A stretch of DNA of 64,000 nucleotides from Roseiarcus sp043784465 (GCA_043784465.1 JAYVYJ010000002.1:1-64000), one strand, 5' to 3'; positions 7,329 through 16,668 are shown, counted from the first letter of the stretch. Numbers and translations: made by a program. Notes: a model not told the origin generated them from the letters alone.

Positions 7329-8617
7329 GCCGCATCGTCAGGGGCCGCCTGCTCAGCTTCCGCGATTCGCCGCGCCGCGGCGGCGGTTTCGATTATATCG
7401 AGGACGGCGCGCTGCGCATCGAGCGCGGGCTCATCGCCGAGGTCGGCCTCGCGCGGGATGTGATCGCGCGCGCCCCTCCGGGGACGCTGGTCGACGACCA
7501 CGCGGGCAAGCTGGTCATGCCGGGCTTCATCGACGCGCATATCCATTACCCGCAGACCCGAGTCATCGGCTCCTACGGCGCGCAATTGCTGGAATGGCTG
7601 CAAAAATACACGTTTGTCGAAGAGCAGAAATTCTCCGATCCCGCCCACGCCTCCGCCGTCGCCCGATTCTTTCTCGACGAACTGTTCCGGCAGGGGACGA
7701 CGACCGCGCTGGTCTATTGCACCGTCGCGCCCGAATCGGCGGAAGCGTTCTTCGTTGAGGCCGAGCGGCGCGGCGCGCGCATGATCGCGGGCAAGGTGAT
7801 GATGGACCGCAACGCGCCGCCCGCGCTTACCGACGATGTCAAGCGCGGCTACGACGAGAGCAAGGCGCTGCTCAACAAATGGCACGGGCGCGGACGGCTC
7901 GGCTACGCGATCACGCCGCGCTTCGCCATAACATCGACGGCGGCGCAACTGGAGGCGGCGGGCGCGCTCGCGCGAGAATACCCCGACGCGCATGTGCAGA
8001 CGCACCTGAGCGAGAACCACGGCGAGATCGCGCTGACCAGGACGCTCTATCCGGAAGCACGCGACTATCTCGACGTCTACGAGCGCGCCGGGCTCGTCGG
8101 CCCCAAATCCGTGTTCGGCCATTGCCTCCATCTGGAACCGCGCGAGATCGCCTCGCTCGCTGAGCACAACGGCGTTGCGGCGTTCTGCCCGACGTCGAAC
8201 CTGTTCCTCGGTTCGGGCCTGTTCGACGAGGCGGGGCTGGATGCGGCGGGCGTGAGGGTGGCGCTCGCCACGGATGTGGGCGGGGGCACTAGCTATTCGC
8301 TGCTGCAAACGGCCAACGAAGCCTACAAAGTTTTGCAGATGCGTGGACAGGGTTGGCCTGCGTTTCAGGCGTTCTATCAACTCACTCTAGGCAACGCGCG
8401 CGCGCTGGGGCTGGAAGGTCGCATTGGAACATTGGCGCTGGGCCTTGAAGCCGACATCGTCGTGCTCGACGCCGCCGCCACGCCCGCGATGGCGCATCGC
8501 ATGGAAACGGTCAGCGGCGATCTGGCGGAGGAATTGTTCGTGCTGATGACGATGGGGGACGATCGCGCCGTGCGCGAGACTTACGTCGGGGGCGAGCCGA
8601 CACATGCGGCGCCGTGA
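7325..8617 (+). CDS. guaD: guanine deaminase
   Basis: A 430-residue amidohydrolase. It has the metal-binding DAHIHYPQ motif, the guanine deaminase-specific GSYGAQLLEWLQKYTFVEE stretch, THLSENHGEI, FGHCLHLE and ATDVGGGTS. It hydrolyses guanine to xanthine and ammonia. The GTG start at 7325 overlaps the puuE stop by 4 nt, indicating translational coupling. With puuE-uraD here and xdhC at 60 kb, this supports use of purines as a nitrogen source. The length and motif set match GuaD well. Confidence 0.93.
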   Translation: MSRIVRGRLLSFRDSPRRGGGFDYIEDGALRIERGLIAEVGLARDVIARAPPGTLVDDHAGKLVMPGFIDAHIHYPQTRVIGSYGAQLLEWLQKYTFVEEQKFSDPAHASAVARFFLDELFRQGTTTALVYCTVAPESAEAFFVEAERRGARMIAGKVMMDRNAPPALTDDVKRGYDESKALLNKWHGRGRLGYAITPRFAITSTAAQLEAAGALAREYPDAHVQTHLSENHGEIALTRTLYPEARDYLDVYERAGLVGPKSVFGHCLHLEPREIASLAEHNGVAAFCPTSNLFLGSGLFDEAGLDAAGVRVALATDVGGGTSYSLLQTANEAYKVLQMRGQGWPAFQAFYQLTLGNARALGLEGRIGTLALGLEADIVVLDAAATPAMAHRMETVSGDLAEELFVLMTMGDDRAVRETYVGGEPTHAAP

Positions 8618-8639
8618 CGCGCTTGGCGATTTGGGTTCG

Positions 8640-8790
8640 ACGGGCGCCTTCGTCATCGCGCGCGCAGCGATCCCGTAGCGCCGGGCGCCAAGTGGGCGTC
8701 AATGCGGGCGCTGCGGCCGCTTTCGATCACACGACGGCTGGATGGCTTCGCATCGCTCGCCCTGACAATCGCAGCCCTTCGATGCGCGCG
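8640..8790. repeat. probable extragenic REP-like sequence between convergent genes
   Basis: The sequence between guaD and the Nudix gene contains CGTCATCGCGCGCGCAGCGA near 8650 and GGATGGCTTCGCATCGCTCG near 8740. These resemble the arms of dispersed extragenic repeats of Hyphomicrobiales. There is no gene here. The resemblance is from memory and copy number in this genome is unknown. Confidence 0.35.
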
Positions 8791-9288
8791 CTATTTTTTG
8801 CGGCCGAAGATTTTCCCGGCCTTCTTCTTCACGGGTTTGTAGAAGCCCGAGACGTCGATAGTCTGCAACAAAGCCGCCAGTCCGGGCTCCTCCACCAATT
8901 CGGCGGCGGCGTGCAGCGGAAACCAATTGGCTTCGCGTTGGCCCTTCTCGCGATAAGCGGCGAGATGCTTTTCGACGCCCAGCACGTAAACCTCGACCCG
9001 GCAAAGGTCGAAACTTCCCGCGCGTCGTTTAAAATAGCGAAATTCGCCGACCGGCTTCTTGAAGGTGGTGCCGATGACGCCGGCCTCCTCCTTGGCCTCC
9101 TGCGCCGCCGCCGCCCAGTTCTTCTTGCCTTTCATCGGCCAGCCCTTGGGAATGACCCAGCGCCGGGTTCCTCTCGACGTGACAAGCATGACCAGTGGAT
9201 CGCCATCCTCGAAGCGAAGAGGAAGAGCGCCCACTTGCAACAGTTCTTGGCTCGCGGCCTCAGGCGCCGCTTCGGGGCGTGGTTTCAA
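8791..9288 (-). CDS. Nudix hydrolase (diphosphoinositol-polyphosphate/ApnA hydrolase-like)
   Basis: A 165-residue protein with the sequence WVIPKGWPMKGKKNWAAAA followed by the Nudix helix QEAKEEAGV, which retains the metal-binding EExxEE-type acidic core. The short Lys-rich tail (KPVKKKAGKIFGRKK) is common in alphaproteobacterial members. These enzymes cleave nucleoside-diphosphate-linked compounds. The only upstream start in frame is TTG 9288; TTG and GTG codons about 15 residues later would also suit the fold, so the exact start is unsure. It is convergent with guaD. Confidence 0.82.
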   Translation of the reverse strand: MKPRPEAAPEAASQELLQVGALPLRFEDGDPLVMLVTSRGTRRWVIPKGWPMKGKKNWAAAAQEAKEEAGVIGTTFKKPVGEFRYFKRRAGSFDLCRVEVYVLGVEKHLAAYREKGQREANWFPLHAAAELVEEPGLAALLQTIDVSGFYKPVKKKAGKIFGRKK

Positions 9289-9368
9289 TTCGTGCAGACC
9301 CCGCGCAGGTTCGCCTTCCGTTTGCCGCCATAACGCCGGCGCGTCAATCGCGCGTGCTCATCTCTGCG

Positions 9369-10163
9369 CTACAGAATCGGCCGGGGTCGCCGGTCCTGCT
9401 CAAAGAACGCCGTCAGCGTCGGCGTAAGGCGGGGATTGGCGACCCGCAGGCGCGGGCCGACCTGCTCGAAAAGCCCGGCCCGCCGCAGGAGCGACCACGT
9501 CTTGATCGTATGAACCAGCGACAGGCCCAGCGCGTCGGCCAGATGCTCGCGGCGCAGCGGAAATTCGAATTGGTCGTCCTCGACCAGGCCCAGCGCGCGC
9601 GCGCGCTTGAACAACCCCACGATCATCGTCGACATGCGTTCCGCCGCCGAAAGCTGTCCAACCGCCGTCAGCCCGTCGTCCACCATGCCTTGCTCGCGCG
9701 CGCCAAGCCACGTCATCTGAAACGCGAGTTCGGGAAAGTCCTGAAATATCTTCCAGACATGCGCGCGTTTGAACACGCAGAAATGCGCGTCCGTCAGCGC
9801 CTCCACGCTATGTTCGGCCGGGCCTATCAACGAGGCCTGGAAGCCGATGAGATCGCCGGGCAGATAGAAATTGAGGATCTGGCGTCGCCCGTCCGGCAGC
9901 GCGCGATAGCGGAAAGCCCAGCCGGAATAGAGCGTGTAAAGTTCAGGGTTGGGCGCTTCGGCGCGAAACAGGTCCGCCCCCGCCACGACCCGATGCTGGC
10001 CCTGTTTCAGCTTTTGCAGCCACTCGACCTCCGCCAGCGTCTTGGGGATGAAGGCGGGCCGCTGACGCAGCGTACACTGCGCGCAAGCGGACGGCGGGGA
10101 GCGCGTCAATTCAGTCGCCACGGGGAAATCGCTCACGAGCCACGGTCGGGCAGCAAACGCCAT
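9369..10163 (-). CDS. Crp/Fnr-family transcriptional regulator
   Basis: A 264-residue protein with an N-terminal CAQC pair, a cNMP-binding-type beta barrel (residues ~45-150, including RALPDGRRQILNFYLPGDLIGF) and a C-terminal winged HTH (FPLRREHLADALGLSLVHTI). Only two N-terminal cysteines are visible, fewer than the four needed for an FNR-type iron-sulfur cluster, so direct oxygen sensing is doubtful. It resembles the Hyphomicrobiales Crp/Fnr group often placed beside single-domain response regulators, and such a gene (10176-10541) lies just upstream with a 12-nt gap. The two probably form one transcription unit. Confidence 0.85.
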   Translation of the reverse strand: MAFAARPWLVSDFPVATELTRSPPSACAQCTLRQRPAFIPKTLAEVEWLQKLKQGQHRVVAGADLFRAEAPNPELYTLYSGWAFRYRALPDGRRQILNFYLPGDLIGFQASLIGPAEHSVEALTDAHFCVFKRAHVWKIFQDFPELAFQMTWLGAREQGMVDDGLTAVGQLSAAERMSTMIVGLFKRARALGLVEDDQFEFPLRREHLADALGLSLVHTIKTWSLLRRAGLFEQVGPRLRVANPRLTPTLTAFFEQDRRPRPIL

Positions 10164-10175
10164 CCCGCGTCAATG

Positions 10176-10541
10176 TCAATCGGGAAGCGGGAGGCGTTGC
10201 GCGCCCAGCAGGGTCTCGACGGTTCGCCGGAAGGTTTCGAAGCCGAAGGGCTTGGGCAAAAGCCGGCCGCGCGCGAAGACGGGATTGAGCGAGGCTGCAT
10301 CGTGTCCGCTCGCCACCGCGAACGGAACGCCGCGCGCGGCCAGGCGCACCGCCACGGCTTCCGTCGTGCGCGGGCCCAGGCTCACGTCGAGGATCGCCGC
10401 GTCGACCTTTGCTTCGCTCAGGGTCAGCGCGTCGTCGAGATCGCCCGCCGGCCCCACGACGCTATGTCCGAGATCGGTCAACCAATCGCCCATCGTCATG
10501 GCGATGAGGGGCTCGTCGTCGATAACCAGAATATTCGCCAT
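10176..10541 (-). CDS. single-domain response regulator (receiver only)
   Basis: A 121-residue receiver domain. It has the acidic pair in ILVIDDEPLIAM, the phosphoacceptor aspartate in AAILDVSLG, and the conserved lysine in LLPKPFG. There is no output domain, so it probably acts in a phosphorelay or by protein contact. Such receivers in Hyphomicrobiales often partner HWE kinases. ATG 10541 has AAGGG about 6 nt upstream; the longer in-frame start at 10622 adds a low-complexity N-terminus and is less likely. It is followed at 12 nt by the Crp/Fnr gene and is divergent from the ABC operon. Confidence 0.87.
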   Translation of the reverse strand: MANILVIDDEPLIAMTMGDWLTDLGHSVVGPAGDLDDALTLSEAKVDAAILDVSLGPRTTEAVAVRLAARGVPFAVASGHDAASLNPVFARGRLLPKPFGFETFRRTVETLLGAQRLPLPD

Positions 10542-10706
10542 GTCCGACCCTTTGGCCGCTCTGTCGCGCGGCGGCGTTCCCGTATCGTTCATAAGTCGGG
10601 ACGCGGCGCTGTCTTTTGACATGTCGGTGACGGGAATCTGCGGGCCGTTGACCCGCCTTGCGATGCCGCCAAGATGCCAAGCGATTCGAAAGGCGGAACG
10701 GGCGAC

Positions 10707-11618
10707 ATGACGCGGTGGATTTTCGTCCGGCTGCTGGCGACGGCGCCGACGCTGCTGTTCGTCGCGGCGCTCGGCTTCGCGCTGATGCGGCTCGCGCCGG
10801 GCGGGCCGTTCGATCTGGAGCGGCCGCTCGACCCCGCCGCGCTAGCGGGCTTGCGCCGCGTCTATGGCCTCGACGCGCCGCTGTGGCGGCAATTCCTGAA
10901 CTATCTGTTCGCGCTCGCGCACGGCGATCTCGGGCCGAGCTTCGCCTGGCGCGATTTCACGGTCGCGCAATTGTTCGCCGCCGCGTTGCCGGTCTCGGCG
11001 GGTCTGGGCGCGGCGGCGCTGGCGATCTCCTGGCCGCTGGGGATCGCGCTGGGTTTGGCGGCGGCGCGTCGCGCAGGCTCGGGGTTCGATGCGGGCGTCG
11101 TCGCGCTCGCCAGCCTGGGGCTGACGATCCCGAGCTTCGTGCTGGCGCCGCTGATGCAACTTCTGTTCGGCCTCAAACTGGGATGGCTGCCGGTGGGGGG
11201 AACGGGGGGCCTCAGCCATTACGTGCTGCCGGTGGCGACGCTCGCGCTCCCGCAAATCGCGGCGGTGACGCGGCTGACCCGCAGCGCGACGCGCGAGGCG
11301 CTCGCCGCGCCGAACCAGCGCACGGCGATGGCCTATGGCTTGCCCGAGCGGGTGCGGCTGGCGCGCGCGTTCCGCGCGGCGCGGCTGCCGCTGATCTCAT
11401 ATTTTGGTCCTGCGGCCGCCTCGGTGCTGACCGGCTCGGTGGTCGTGGAAACGCTGTTCGGCCTGCCCGGCGTCGGGCGTTATTTCGTAATGGCTGCGCT
11501 CGATCGCGATTACACCGTGAGCCTCGGCGCGGCGCTGCTGGCGGCGACTGTCGTCGTCGCGCTCAATCTCGCCAGCGACGTCGCTTATCTCATCGCCGAT
11601 CCGCGTGCGCGCAAATGA
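10707..11618 (+). CDS. ABC transporter permease, DppB/OppB family
   Basis: A 303-residue protein with about six membrane segments. The N-terminus MTRWIFVRLLATAPTLLFV and the APGGPFD motif are typical of the first permease of peptide/nickel importers. The C-terminal FGLPGVGRYFVMAALDRDY matches the ABC-permease signature of this family. ATG 10707 fits the family N-terminus; an upstream in-frame ATG at 10674 adds 11 unconserved residues. Its stop overlaps the next permease start by 4 nt. A substrate-binding protein gene is absent nearby. Confidence 0.88.
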   Translation: MTRWIFVRLLATAPTLLFVAALGFALMRLAPGGPFDLERPLDPAALAGLRRVYGLDAPLWRQFLNYLFALAHGDLGPSFAWRDFTVAQLFAAALPVSAGLGAAALAISWPLGIALGLAAARRAGSGFDAGVVALASLGLTIPSFVLAPLMQLLFGLKLGWLPVGGTGGLSHYVLPVATLALPQIAAVTRLTRSATREALAAPNQRTAMAYGLPERVRLARAFRAARLPLISYFGPAAASVLTGSVVVETLFGLPGVGRYFVMAALDRDYTVSLGAALLAATVVVALNLASDVAYLIADPRARK

Positions 11619-12631
11619 GGCTTGGCCTTGTTCTGGTGGCGCTGGTGGCCGTGTTCAGTCTGCTCGGCCCGCTCGTGAAGAGGCGCGACTTCGCCCGCAT
11701 CTATCCCGACTATGTACGCGCCCCGCCACGCTGGCTCCCGCACCCGACTTTAGCCGAGGCGCGGGCCGCTATGGTCCGTGTCGCCGGGCGGCTCCGCGCG
11801 GAGGCGCGCGACACGGTCATCGAAGGCGGGGAGGCGAGGGCGCGGCTCGTCGGCCGCGTCGCGGTCGATCCGCGCGCGCTCGTCTATTTCGAGCGCTCCG
11901 ACGCCTTCGGCCCCGCCCGCGCGCTTGGCCTTGCCGACGACGGGCGCGAGATGACGGTCGCCGCGCCGATCAAGTCGTTGTGGTTGCCGCTCGGCGCCGA
12001 TTCCAACGGGCGCGACCTTATGGCGCGGCTGATGCTCGCGGGCCGCGTGTCGCTGCTGGTGGGGGCGCTGGGTTCGGCGGTGGCGCTTATTGTGGGCGTC
12101 GCTTACGGTATAATTGCGGGCTATGCGGGCGGCGCCGTCGATCTTGTGATGATGCGGTTCGTCGATGCGCTTTATGCGCTGCCCTTCATCTTCTTCGTGA
12201 TCCTGCTGACCGCGTTCTTCGGGCGGAGCTTCGCGCTGATCTTCGTGGCGATAGGCGCGGTGGAATGGCTCGACATGGCGCGGCTCGCGCGCGGCGCGAC
12301 GCTGAGCCTCAAGCGCCGTGAGTTCGTACTGGCGGCCAGGGCGCTGGGCGCGCGCCCCTCCGCGATCCTCGCGCGTCACATCGCCCCCAACCTCGCCGGG
12401 CTGGCGTTCGCCTATCTGGCGACGCTCGCCCCGCGCGTCATTCTGGTGGAGAGCTTTCTCTCATTTCTGGGTCTGGGCGTGCGCGAACCGCTAACGAGCG
12501 TCGGCGTGCTGGTGGCGGACGGCGCTCGCCATATCGAGGACGCGCCGTGGCTGCTGATCGCGCCGGCTTTGCTGATGATGACGCTGCTCTACGGCCTCGC
12601 CTTCCTCGCCGACCCGACAAAAAGCCGATGA
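11615..12631 (+). CDS. ABC transporter permease, DppC/OppC family
   Basis: A 338-residue permease. After the first TM helix (residues ~3-18) comes an unusually long periplasmic region (~residues 25-135, containing RIYPDYVRAPPRW), then LGADSNGRDLMARLMLAGRVS, five helices, and the EAA-type loop ARALGARPSAILARHIAPN. A long TM1-TM2 loop is characteristic of OppC/YejE-type subunits. It overlaps both neighbours by 4 nt (ATGA). Substrate is unknown; di/oligopeptides are the default for the family. Confidence 0.88.
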   Translation: MRLGLVLVALVAVFSLLGPLVKRRDFARIYPDYVRAPPRWLPHPTLAEARAAMVRVAGRLRAEARDTVIEGGEARARLVGRVAVDPRALVYFERSDAFGPARALGLADDGREMTVAAPIKSLWLPLGADSNGRDLMARLMLAGRVSLLVGALGSAVALIVGVAYGIIAGYAGGAVDLVMMRFVDALYALPFIFFVILLTAFFGRSFALIFVAIGAVEWLDMARLARGATLSLKRREFVLAARALGARPSAILARHIAPNLAGLAFAYLATLAPRVILVESFLSFLGLGVREPLTSVGVLVADGARHIEDAPWLLIAPALLMMTLLYGLAFLADPTKSR

Positions 12632-14130
12632 GCGCCCCGCTGTTCGAGTTGGCCCGTCTCGCGGTCTTTTACGGCGAGACGCCCGCCGTTCGCGACGTGT
12701 CGCTTCGTATCGAGGCGGGCGAGGCCGTGGCGGTCGTGGGCGAATCCGGCTCCGGCAAGACGCAATCCCTCTATGCGGCGCTGGGCCTCACGCAAGCGCG
12801 CGTGACAGGCTCGGCGCGGTTTCGCGGGCAGGAGTTGATCGGCGCGACGCCGCAGGCGCTCGACCGGCTGCGCGGCGACCGCATCACCTTTGTCTTTCAG
12901 GAGCCGTCGAGCGCGCTCGATCCCCTCACGCGCGCCGGCGAGCAGATCGCCGCGCCGGTCATCGCCCATGGAGGCCGCGACGGCTTGGACCGCGCCCGCG
13001 CGCTGCTCGACGAGGTCGGGGTCGGCGCGGCGCGGGCGCGCGCCTATCCGCATGAATTGTCGGGCGGCGAGCGCCAGCGCGTGATGATCGCTATGGCGCT
13101 CGCCAACGAGCCCGACCTCTTGATCGCCGACGAGCCGACCACCGCGCTCGACGCCACCGTGCAGAAGCGTCTGCTCGACACCCTCGACGCCCTGCGCCGC
13201 GCGCGCGGCCTCGCGCTGATCCTCGTCACCCACGATCTGAGGCTGGCCGCGCGGTATACTTCCCGCGCTTATGTGTTGCAGGCGGGACGTGTGGTCGAAG
13301 AAGGCGCGCAGGTGTTCTCTGCTCCGCGCGCGCCCTACACGCAAAGCCTGATCGCGGCGGCCCCGGCGCGCGCTGCGCCCGGCGCGGCGGGGCGGCCCGT
13401 CCTCGCGTGCCGGGCGCTAAGCGTCGCCTATGGCCGGACCCGCGCCGTCGAGGGCGTCGACCTCACGCTGCACGCGGGCCGCACGCTCGCGGTCGTGGGC
13501 GAATCGGGCTCCGGCAAATCGACGCTCGCCCGCGCGCTGCTGCGGCTTCAATCCGCCGCCGGGCGGATCGAATGGAGCGGGCGCCGGGTGGACGGCCTCG
13601 CCGGCGAAGCGCTGCGGCGAGCGCGGACGGATGCGCAGATCGTCTTTCAGGACCCCTGGGGCGCGCTCTCGCCGCGCCTTAGAGTCGGCGAAATTGTCAC
13701 CGAGGGCCTGACGGCGCAGGGGCGGCCCACGCGAGGCGCCGCCGAGTCCGCCTTGCGCGAAGTCGGCCTCGACCCTGCGCTTGCGGCGCGCGGCCCTGAC
13801 GCGCTCTCCGGCGGCCAGCGCCAGCGCGTCGCATTGGCGCGGGCGCTCGTGCTGGCGCCGGCGGCGCTTGTGCTCGACGAGCCGACGTCCTCGCTCGACC
13901 GCGCCGCGCAACGCGACATCGTCGCCCAACTTGGGCGCTTGCAGGCGCAGCGCGGCCTCGCGTATCTGTTCATCACCCACGATCTCGAACTCGCCCGCGC
14001 GCTGGCCGACGATGTGATCGTCATGCGCGGGGGCAGGGTTGTCGAACGCGGGCCGACGGGGGAGGTTTTCGCGCGACCGCGCGATCCTTACGTGAAAGAA
14101 TTGATCGCGGCCGCCGATCTGGCGCCCTGA
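12628..14130 (+). CDS. ABC transporter ATP-binding protein with two fused ATPase domains (DppD-DppF / YejF type)
   Basis: A 500-residue protein with two complete ABC domains. The first (residues ~5-250) has Walker A GESGSGKT, signature LSGGERQR and Walker B LLIADEPTTALD. The second (~265-500) has Walker A GESGSGKS, LSGGQRQR and LVLDEPTSSLD. The fused arrangement is as in YejF. It energises uptake through the two preceding permeases, with which it overlaps by 4 nt. The next gene, an acyl-CoA dehydrogenase, starts 14 nt later and may be in the same transcript. Confidence 0.92.
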   Translation: MSAPLFELARLAVFYGETPAVRDVSLRIEAGEAVAVVGESGSGKTQSLYAALGLTQARVTGSARFRGQELIGATPQALDRLRGDRITFVFQEPSSALDPLTRAGEQIAAPVIAHGGRDGLDRARALLDEVGVGAARARAYPHELSGGERQRVMIAMALANEPDLLIADEPTTALDATVQKRLLDTLDALRRARGLALILVTHDLRLAARYTSRAYVLQAGRVVEEGAQVFSAPRAPYTQSLIAAAPARAAPGAAGRPVLACRALSVAYGRTRAVEGVDLTLHAGRTLAVVGESGSGKSTLARALLRLQSAAGRIEWSGRRVDGLAGEALRRARTDAQIVFQDPWGALSPRLRVGEIVTEGLTAQGRPTRGAAESALREVGLDPALAARGPDALSGGQRQRVALARALVLAPAALVLDEPTSSLDRAAQRDIVAQLGRLQAQRGLAYLFITHDLELARALADDVIVMRGGRVVERGPTGEVFARPRDPYVKELIAAADLAP

Positions 14131-14144
14131 CGTGGAGGAAGAAC

Positions 14145-15290
14145 GTGTCGCACTTCGCGCTCACCGAGGACCATATCGCCGTGCGCGACCTCGCACTCGA
14201 TTTCGCGCGCGAGAAAATCGCGCCGCACGCGCTCGAATGGGACGAGAAGAAGCACTTCCCCGTTGATGTGATCGCGCAGACCGCCGCGCTCGGCTTCGCG
14301 GGCATCTATATCAGCGAAGATGTCGGCGGCTCCGGCATGAGCCGCTTCGACGCGGCGCTGATCTTCGAGGCGCTGGCCACCGCCTGCCCGGCGATTTCGG
14401 CTTACATCTCGATTCACAATATGTGCGCGGGCATGATCGACCGTTTCGGCTCGCCCGCGCAGCGCGAGAAGTTTCTGCCGCCGCTGCTGAAGATGGATCG
14501 CCTCGCCAGCTATTGCCTGACCGAACCCGGCGCCGGCTCCGACGCGGCGGCCCTGAAGACGCGCGCCGTGCGTCAGGGCGACCATTACGTGCTGAACGGC
14601 GTGAAGCAGTTCATCTCCGGCGCCGGCAACGCGCGCGACTTTTATGTCGTGATGGCGCGCACGGGCGACGAGGGCGCGCGCGGAATTTCGACGTTTCTGG
14701 TGGAAGGCGGCGCGCCCGGCCTCGCCTTCGGCGCCGAGGAGCGCAAGATGGGCTGGCACGTGCAACCGACGCGCGCGGTGATCTTCGAAGATTGTCGCGT
14801 GCCGGTCGAGAACCGGCTGGGCGCGGAAGGCGAAGGCTTCAAATTCGCGATGGCGGGGCTCGACGGCGGGCGCCTCAACATCGGCGCCTGCTCACTGGGC
14901 GGCGCGCAATCGGCGCTCGACAAGGCGCTGGCCTACATGAAAGAGCGAAGAGCGTTCGGCAAACGGCTCGAAGAGTTTCAGGCCCTGCAATTCACCCTCG
15001 CCGACATGGCCACGGAACTGGAGGCCGCGCGCACGCTGCTGTGGCGCGCAGCCGCCGCGCTCGACGATGGCGCGCCCGACGCGACGAAGCTGTGCGCAAT
15101 GGCCAAGCGCTTCGCCACCGACACCGGCTTCAGCGTCGCCGACCGCGCGTTGCAGTTGTTCGGCGGCTACGGCTATCTCGCCGACTACGGAATCGAGAAA
15201 ATCGTGCGCGATCTGCGCGTGCATCGCATTCTGGAGGGGACTAACGAGATCATGCGCCTGATCGTGGCGCGCGAGTTGGTGGGACGCTAA
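14145..15290 (+). CDS. acyl-CoA dehydrogenase, isobutyryl-CoA dehydrogenase-like
   Basis: A 381-residue flavoprotein. It shows SYCLTEPGAGSDAAALKT, the substrate/FAD region FISGAGNARDFYVV, and the C-terminal LFGGYGYLADYGIEKIVRD with RILEGTNEIMRLIV. The IHNMCAGMIDRFGS segment is characteristic of the ACAD8/isobutyryl-CoA group used in valine breakdown; mmsA at 50 kb acts later in that pathway. The start is GTG 14145 with GGAGGAAG directly upstream. It lies 14 nt after the ABC ATPase gene. The acyl preference is inferred. Confidence 0.88.
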   Translation: MSHFALTEDHIAVRDLALDFAREKIAPHALEWDEKKHFPVDVIAQTAALGFAGIYISEDVGGSGMSRFDAALIFEALATACPAISAYISIHNMCAGMIDRFGSPAQREKFLPPLLKMDRLASYCLTEPGAGSDAAALKTRAVRQGDHYVLNGVKQFISGAGNARDFYVVMARTGDEGARGISTFLVEGGAPGLAFGAEERKMGWHVQPTRAVIFEDCRVPVENRLGAEGEGFKFAMAGLDGGRLNIGACSLGGAQSALDKALAYMKERRAFGKRLEEFQALQFTLADMATELEAARTLLWRAAAALDDGAPDATKLCAMAKRFATDTGFSVADRALQLFGGYGYLADYGIEKIVRDLRVHRILEGTNEIMRLIVARELVGR

Positions 15291-16423
15291 CCGCGTTCAT
15301 AGGCCACGACTGCGGCGCATAGGTTCATCCACTCGTCGGACAGCGGGCGGGTGGGAACGCGCACCGGGTCGCTCATTCTTGAGAGATAACCGCGATAAAG
15401 GCCGGGACGCAATGCGATCACGCGCCCGATCCGTTCGGGCGTCTTGGCCGGTGCGGCTTGCAGCACCATGAGCCGGGCGTGCGGATGATAGGCGCGCAAG
15501 AGCCGATGCAGCGCCAGCGCCTCTTCGGGCGTCTCGAAATGCTCGGCCCGAACGAAGATCTTTTCGTTGTTTTCCAATTGCTCGAAGAACAGCCTCGCAA
15601 GATATCCCAGCCGCCGCGCTTCCGTAGCGGCCAGCGCCGTCACATCGGTTTCGCCCACCATTTTGAAGGTATGATAGTCGAGGCCGTAGTCGGCGTGGTG
15701 GCCCTGATACTCCCGGCTTCCGTCGTGCACGAAGAAGCTGAGCCTGTGGACGTCGCCGACGTCCGCGAAACGCGTCCGCAATCCCTGCATCAGGGGGAGC
15801 GGAAAGATGCCCGCAAATCTCAGCAGCCCGAAAGGTTCGGCGCCGTAGTCGCGCTGGAAGTTGCCGAGGTCGTAGCTCTGACCCAAACTCTGAAACGCTT
15901 CTGCGACCGCTTTCGCCTCTGCGGCGTCTTCCGGCGGCGCTACTTTGGGGAGCAACCTCGGCGCCAGGTGCAGCGGTTCGTCCAACGGCTCGACGTCCAG
16001 GCGCTGAAACGCCAGCGAGAGCATACGGGCGTCGCCGTGTCCCGGCAGCAACTCGGAGGGCCTGACCGCTTCGGGATGGTCAAGCACAATGATGTTTTCG
16101 GCGTCAGCGTGAATGAGTTCGCCGGGGACCGCAATGGCCATCGGCATACTTCCCACGAGCCGCAGACGACGCAGCGTGGTTCCGTTCAGCACGACGGTCA
16201 ATATTTGCGGAGGGGTGACGCCGCCGATGTCGAGCGCCCAGCCTTGCAGCGTCAGCGCAAACCAGGGCTGCGGCCGCATCGGCGGCAGGCGCAGCACGCT
16301 GCGGCGCCCGTCCGTCCAGCGATGCGCGGCCTCCGCCCCGTGCCAGCCTTCGCCCAGATAAGGGTCGGCGTTCGAGCCCTTGGCTCCGAACGTCAGCCGG
16401 ATTTCGTCGACGACGCCGCTCAT
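15287..16423 (-). CDS. uncharacterised two-domain protein of an FkbH/ACP cassette
   Basis: I do not recognise this 378-residue protein with certainty. Residues ~15-140 look like a beta-sandwich domain (GEGWHGAEAAHRWTDG, then repeated hydrophobic strands), as found beside some glycosyltransferases. Residues ~170-375 weakly resemble the DUF1796 / papain-like putative peptidase family (YDLGNFQRDYGAEPFGLLRF, NNEKIFVRAEHFETPEEA), but the family cysteine near the start of that domain is not evident. It overlaps the ACP gene by 4 nt, so it is translationally coupled to the ACP and FkbH genes. A transferase or hydrolase acting on the ACP-bound unit is one guess. There is no signal peptide. Confidence 0.6.
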   Translation of the reverse strand: MSGVVDEIRLTFGAKGSNADPYLGEGWHGAEAAHRWTDGRRSVLRLPPMRPQPWFALTLQGWALDIGGVTPPQILTVVLNGTTLRRLRLVGSMPMAIAVPGELIHADAENIIVLDHPEAVRPSELLPGHGDARMLSLAFQRLDVEPLDEPLHLAPRLLPKVAPPEDAAEAKAVAEAFQSLGQSYDLGNFQRDYGAEPFGLLRFAGIFPLPLMQGLRTRFADVGDVHRLSFFVHDGSREYQGHHADYGLDYHTFKMVGETDVTALAATEARRLGYLARLFFEQLENNEKIFVRAEHFETPEEALALHRLLRAYHPHARLMVLQAAPAKTPERIGRVIALRPGLYRGYLSRMSDPVRVPTRPLSDEWMNLCAAVVAYERG

Positions 16424-16668
16424 TTGGCCTTGGCGACGATGGCGTCGATGAGATCGCCGACCGAACGCATCGCGTCGACTTCGCGCGCGGTGAACCGGAC
16501 GCCGTACCTCTCTTCGACGGCGATGTTGATCTCGATCTGCTTCATGCTGTCCCAGCCGGGCACGTCGGCGGCGCTGGTGGCCGGCGTCAGCACGAGGTCG
16601 TCGCGCACGAAGATGTCCTGCAACAATTTGGTGAGTTCGTCGAGAATTCGCGCGCGCGGCGTGGTCAT
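16420..16668 (-). CDS. acyl carrier protein
   Basis: An 82-residue stand-alone carrier protein. GWDSMKQIEI contains the 4'-phosphopantetheine attachment Ser41, with Met in place of the common Leu after the Ser. It differs from the housekeeping AcpP and overlaps both neighbours by 4 nt. With the FkbH-like protein upstream it is expected to carry a glyceryl-type or other short acyl unit, based on characterised FkbH systems. Confidence 0.88.
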   Translation of the reverse strand: MTTPRARILDELTKLLQDIFVRDDLVLTPATSAADVPGWDSMKQIEINIAVEERYGVRFTAREVDAMRSVGDLIDAIVAKAK

